64,000 bases of DNA, from assembly GCA_006383075.2 (NCBI GenBank), contig SMNH02000006.1:47177-111176 (forward strand), in the 5' to 3' direction. This stretch comes from Kordia sp. TARA_039_SRF (GTDB lineage Bacteria > Bacteroidota > Bacteroidia > Flavobacteriales > Flavobacteriaceae). Positions within the stretch are counted from its first letter, which is position 1, and each line of letters opens with the position of its first letter. Shown piece after piece: positions 61,243 through 64,000 of the stretch. The notes under the pieces are model-generated. The model was given only the letters and a program-made list of their open reading frames with translations, made no database searches and was not told the DNA's origin. The translations under genes were made by a program, and so were the position numbers.

Positions 61243-61418
61243 TGAACATGAAAAAAGTATTATTAGTTGTGCTATTCTTAGTAGGAGTAAATTTAACAAG
61301 TTGTCAACCAGAGAGTTTAGCAGATCAAGAACATGAGCAAATCGAATCAACAGATAAAACGAAAGTCGGAACAATTGGAAATAGTGGCGGACAAGATCCA
61401 GACGAAGATTACAATTAG
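61242..61418 (+). CDS. 58-residue lipoprotein with precursor-like C-terminus
   Basis: A 58-residue lipoprotein: signal (MKKVLLVVLFLVGVNLTSCQ, lipobox Cys21), an acidic stretch (DQEHEQIESTDK) and the tail KVGTIGNSGGQDPDEDYN. The TIGNSGG run echoes TIGGNG of RiPP precursor 1, which may be coincidence. It has a promoter/operator immediately upstream. Its last 86 bases overlap the next gene in another frame. The ATG at 61248 is an alternative start. Confidence 0.65.
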   Translation: MNMKKVLLVVLFLVGVNLTSCQPESLADQEHEQIESTDKTKVGTIGNSGGQDPDEDYN

Positions 61419-62181
61419 AAAATACTTCTTAATCATTGCCGTAGCAATTGGTGTTGTTACGGCAATGTTACAAATGTTTTTTCCTGTAAACAATGAAACG
61501 ATTATTGATAAAAGAAAAGAGCAACGTACTGCAAGAAGTGAGCGTGATTCTAAAAGAATCGAAGCTATTAAGACACTTTATGAAATAAAAGCACTTAATA
61601 TTTTAGATGATTCTTTAAATGATAGGGTTTCTAATTTGCTATCGGAGCATGATAAAGCCGAACAAAATTCTGAAACTTTGTATAATGAATTGCTAGAACT
61701 TAAAGAGTTAGATAAAGTTAGAAATTTTGCAGATTGGAATGCATTTTGGGGTTCAATGGGTAATCCCTTTTTCTTATTAATTACAGGCATTATATTTATA
61801 CTACTCTTTATATTCAGAAGAAATATTGATTGGATAAGTATTTCAAAGTCTTTTATCTATCTAGGGTTGATGTATATATTCGTTTCTTTAGTTTATCTAA
61901 TATGGGGATTTTCAAATTCTCTCGAAATTCACAAAATATATTATATAGTTGGACTAATTTTCGCAGGCATATTTGCTACGTTCGGTCTTAACTATTTGAT
62001 AAAATGCCTATTTCAATTCAGTCATACAGGCGAAGAAAGATATAAGAAAATAATTAGAATTTTATTTCAACAAATTCTGCATGACATTCCAGAAAATGGG
62101 TTCATAAAAGAAGATAAAATGAATGAGTTTACAGAATCCAACACAGAGATCATAAGTAAAGTGTATAAAGAAGTAGATTAA
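61333..62181 (+). CDS. Four-helix membrane protein of unknown function
   Basis: Up to 282 residues: basic N-terminus, first helix (KYFLIIAVAIGVVTAMLQMFF), a coiled-coil (RKEQRTARSERDSKRIEAIK), then three helices (PFFLLITGIIFILLFIF; LGLMYIFVSLVYLIWGF; YIVGLIFAGIFATFGLNYLI) and a cytoplasmic-type tail. The ATG at 61333 lies inside the previous gene; a TTG at 61375 or GTG at 61384 would still retain the first helix and shorten the overlap. No family recognised. Followed 2 bases later by a small gene. Confidence 0.62.
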   Translation: MSKSNQQIKRKSEQLEIVADKIQTKITIRKYFLIIAVAIGVVTAMLQMFFPVNNETIIDKRKEQRTARSERDSKRIEAIKTLYEIKALNILDDSLNDRVSNLLSEHDKAEQNSETLYNELLELKELDKVRNFADWNAFWGSMGNPFFLLITGIIFILLFIFRRNIDWISISKSFIYLGLMYIFVSLVYLIWGFSNSLEIHKIYYIVGLIFAGIFATFGLNYLIKCLFQFSHTGEERYKKIIRILFQQILHDIPENGFIKEDKMNEFTESNTEIISKVYKEVD

Positions 62182-62183
62182 AA

Positions 62184-62405
62184 ATGGGCAAACGAAAACA
62201 TAAAAAATTAGATAAGCTTTTCAAAGATAATTTTATCAATGAAAAATCTGTAATTGCTCATAAAGACATCGTTGCAAAAATAGATGAGGAAAAAGAAATT
62301 TTAAAAAATGAGATTAAAGAAAGGAGAAACAGTAATAACAAAGAGTTCAGAGAGTTAGCTAGAGGACTCGTATTTCAATTTGGAAAATTTGAAATACAAA
62401 CGTAG
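62184..62405 (+). CDS. Small basic cytoplasmic protein
   Basis: A 73-residue Lys/Glu-rich protein (MGKRKHKKLDKLFKDNFINE) with a predicted helix and no signal. It starts 2 bases after the membrane-protein stop and ends 8 bases before the end of the convergent regulator gene, so it is likely expressed with the former. Family not recognised. Confidence 0.6.
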   Translation: MGKRKHKKLDKLFKDNFINEKSVIAHKDIVAKIDEEKEILKNEIKERRNSNNKEFRELARGLVFQFGKFEIQT

Positions 62406-62412
62406 TTTCAAA

Positions 62413-62913
62413 TTAATCCTTTTTACTAGCTTTCACTATTACTCCTAAGTCTTTCAATTCCTGCAATCTGACTTCTATACGTTTTTCAACCAAATCATCA
62501 ACGAAAAGTTTAAAGTATTCTGATTTCAAATAAAAATCTTTATTCTTTACAATGTTATCAATAATCAAAAGACGAATCGTATCTGATTTCTCTAAATACA
62601 TTTCTTGATTATCAATAAAATGAGCAATTAATTCTTCTAATTCAAATCGTACTCCTTGCTTTTCAATATAATAATCTGCTTCATCTTTCAAATACATATC
62701 TCCAGTCCCATCATTGAGCCATTCTCTTGAAACATTATATTTAGCACATAGAAAATCTATAAGGATATCCAGCGTAGCGCGTCTAGGTTTCGTAGTTTCG
62801 CCAATTAAAATTTTTCTAGCCGCTACACTTGAAATATGATTATTAGTTCCTTTTTCAATTTTATAAGAGGTAATTTTTTGTTCTTCAATTATTTTAAGGA
62901 TTCTTTCAATCAT
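62413..62913 (-). CDS. XRE-like helix-turn-helix regulator
   Basis: A 166-residue regulator with an N-terminal HTH (ITSYKIEKGTNNHISSVAAR and TLDILIDFLCAKYNVSREWL, a phage-repressor-like layout) and a C-terminal helical region (ELEELIAHFIDNQEMYLEK). It has no protease or metal motif. Its start codon is 16 bases from a perfect TTTATTAT-TT-ATAATAAA palindrome, a likely self-operator. It may control the small genes on either side. Confidence 0.78.
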   Translation of the reverse strand: MIERILKIIEEQKITSYKIEKGTNNHISSVAARKILIGETTKPRRATLDILIDFLCAKYNVSREWLNDGTGDMYLKDEADYYIEKQGVRFELEELIAHFIDNQEMYLEKSDTIRLLIIDNIVKNKDFYLKSEYFKLFVDDLVEKRIEVRLQELKDLGVIVKASKKD

Positions 62914-62928
62914 ACTTTGTAAAACTTA

Positions 62929-62946
62929 TTTATTATTTATAATAAA
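62929..62946. promoter_or_regulatory. Palindrome upstream of the XRE-like regulator
   Basis: TTTATTAT and ATAATAAA are perfect 8-bp arms with a 2-base spacer, lying 16-33 bases before the regulator's ATG (62913). AT-rich palindromes arise by chance, but position favours an operator. Confidence 0.4.
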
Positions 62947-63120
62947 CTTTTTAGTTATTTTAATTAACTTTTACTATATTAGCTAAGCCTTTAAACCAAA
63001 TATATTAAAAGCTACGTAAACCCTGTTATACATTAGGTTTATAACTAAGTTTATTTATCAAAATTCAACACAAATTGATAGAAATAGCCATTGATTTTAT
63101 TTGAATTTTAAAGCAATATA

Positions 63121-63282
63121 ATGACTGAATTTTTAATACTAATCACTGCGTCAATAAACGTTTTTTTGACGGTAATAGTTTTGATTTTCTTGTATAAATT
63201 TTTCAAAGTTTTTAAAAAACTTCGTGTACTGATAAATGATGAATATGATTTTAGTAAAAAAGGAAAAGACTTTTTTTCATAA
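63121..63282 (+). CDS. 53-residue single-helix membrane protein
   Basis: MTEFLILITASINVFLTVIV opens with a single hydrophobic helix and continues with a Lys-rich tail (KFFKVFKKLRVLIND, SKKGKDFFS). No family known to me. Together with the 37-residue protein 225 bases downstream, and hairpins between them, it could belong to a small toxin-like or membrane-peptide locus. Coding status rests on length, topology and ATG alone. Confidence 0.5.
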   Translation: MTEFLILITASINVFLTVIVLIFLYKFFKVFKKLRVLINDEYDFSKKGKDFFS

Positions 63283-63316
63283 TAATTTTTTGGTTGATCT
63301 CTGATATGGAGGAAGA

Positions 63317-63408
63317 AATAACACGTCAAGAAAGTATCATTTTTTCAATTAAGCTACTACTAGAAGCACTTTCCCTTTTTAAAGTGCTAATATTCAAGAC
63401 GTGTTATT
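63317..63408. other. Nested inverted repeat, possible structured RNA
   Basis: AATAACACGTC (63317-63327) pairs perfectly with GACGTGTTATT (63398-63408), enclosing AGCACTTT/AAAGTGCT (63365-63372, 63381-63388). Two stems around a 70-base interval give a nested hairpin without a terminator T run. Confidence 0.6.
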
Positions 63409-63439
63409 TGTGAAGTTTTTATTGACTTCGCTGTTTAGG

Positions 63440-63482
63440 GCAAGACGATTGATAGATTCTATGCAGACAATCATCGTCTTGC
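63440..63482. other. Inverted repeat GCAAGACGAT/ATCGTCTTGC
   Basis: Perfect 10-bp arms with a 23-base loop, immediately after the nested hairpin and 25 bases before the 37-residue gene. Together they could be one structured transcript. Confidence 0.55.
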
Positions 63483-63507
63483 TACTTTAACAAAAGTATG
63501 ATAAATA

Positions 63508-63621
63508 ATGATTAGTAAACAAAAATTAGAGCGTTTAAAATGGTTTATAGTTGGTTTTATATCTGCTATGATTGTAGAGATTCTCTTTTTTATCGCTGTG
63601 TATTTTTTTTATTTAAAATAA
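63508..63621 (+). CDS. 37-residue single-helix membrane peptide
   Basis: MISKQKLERLKWFIVGFISA then a hydrophobic run to VYFFYLK: one membrane helix with short basic ends, the layout of many type I toxins and small membrane regulators. A strong hairpin terminator follows 58 bases later. No family recognised, and expression is unproven. Confidence 0.5.
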   Translation: MISKQKLERLKWFIVGFISAMIVEILFFIAVYFFYLK

Positions 63622-64000
63622 ACTGAATAATTTCCTAGAAACCCTAAATTATCGTAAAACTAGAATTATCTGTATGCTAAAAGCTTCAACTGTAATTGTT
63701 GGAGCTTTTTTAATTAAGTATTATTTAATAATTGTTGGGTAGTAAATTAATTTTTTTATAAATCATTAAATAATAAGCGGAATTTTTGAAATCAATTATC
63801 AACCTATCACTAAGCGGTAAGTTAATTTTTTCTCATCATGTTCTATGAAAAAAGCAAATATAAATCTATATTTTTTCTAGCTGATTGCTCAGTGATTAGC
63901 AAATATTTTCAGCTTACTGCTAAGCAATGAGTTGAGCAAAAGAAAATATTATCCTTAAACGAATCACTTAATGATTAGTTGTTTTTTTATATCAGATTTT
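63622..64000. repeat. Terminator plus five iteron-like repeats at the window end
   Basis: Besides the terminator at 63679-63712, five degenerate 17-mers with consensus CTtAttGCTtAGTGATt appear in alternating orientation: 63761-63777 (-), 63805-63821 (-), 63881-63897 (+), 63913-63929 (+), 63962-63978 (-). No gene is visible; the array continues to the window edge and its context is cut off. Confidence 0.5.
63679..63712 (+). terminator. Intrinsic terminator after the 37-residue gene
   Basis: AAAAGCTTCAAC and GTTGGAGCTTTTTT form a stem with one mismatch, a short loop and a T run. It ends the transcript of the small membrane-peptide gene. Confidence 0.8.

Noticed and set aside
61242..61418. The 58-residue lipoprotein as a third RiPP precursor
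   Set aside because: It has a lipobox signal rather than a GG-Bacteroidales leader; the TIGNSGG similarity is too short to prove a relationship.
63306..63413. 35-codon ORF between the tiny membrane-protein genes
   Set aside because: Its codons are the arms of the nested inverted repeat, so selection on the structure explains it; coding is not supported.
63622..64000. Integron attC-like cassette array
   Set aside because: No GTTRRRY/RYYYAAC core pairs and no integrase in view; the repeats fit iteron or operator sites better.

Overview
The window looks like the chromosome of a marine-type member of the Bacteroidetes, most likely family Flavobacteriaceae (a Kordia-like organism is my guess, at low confidence). 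The evidence is: two secreted proteins with type IX secretion C-terminal domains, Bacteroidetes-type -7 boxes (TAnnTTTG), DUF4412, HYC_CC_PP and grasp-with-spasm families, AT-rich DNA, and few strong Shine-Dalgarno sites. No rRNA, tRNA or CRISPR array was seen.

1-37 kb reads as ordinary chromosome. It opens with a kynurenine/3-hydroxyanthranilate catabolic cluster (RidA-type deaminase, 2-aminomuconate semialdehyde dehydrogenase, an SDR, ACMSD) with unrelated small genes interleaved. Then come a secreted N-formylglutamate-amidohydrolase-like protein, a methyltransferase, a coiled-coil DUF164 protein next to a Nif3 protein, and LpxK. These are followed by a TPR-CHAT protein, secreted LRR and DUF4412 proteins, an ECF sigma factor with its membrane partner, a hybrid histidine kinase and GAPDH. 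A split 7TM sensor/kinase/NarL regulator unit, a 1007-residue LRR-Roc-COR-TIR protein and lipoyl synthase close the region. Gene-free stretches here hold many copies of interspersed imperfect palindromes with conserved ends and variable centres. I found none after about 36.1 kb.

37.8-53 kb is a one-direction copper/heavy-metal resistance island: HYC_CC_PP protein, CusA-type RND pump, TolC-type channel, a multicopper oxidase fused to an outer-membrane beta-barrel, an AraC regulator with a CxxC metal-binding front end, a CopA-type P1B ATPase, DUF2911, PepSY, DUF305, a CusB-type adaptor with DUF3347, and a small HMA lipoprotein. Together they would oxidise, sequester and export Cu from cytoplasm and periplasm.

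53-64 kb is AT-rich accessory DNA: a lone N-6 adenine methylase with duplicated upstream motifs, then a grasp-with-spasm RiPP cluster. The cluster has two GG-leader precursors (one carrying a perfect dockerin/EF-hand calcium loop), two DUF6624-like lipoproteins, an ATP-grasp ligase, a 61-residue overlapping gene and a SPASM maturase without a radical-SAM cysteine triad. After it come a tiny lipoprotein overlapping a membrane-protein gene, an XRE-like regulator, tiny single-TM proteins beside nested hairpins, and a set of iteron-like repeats running to the window edge.
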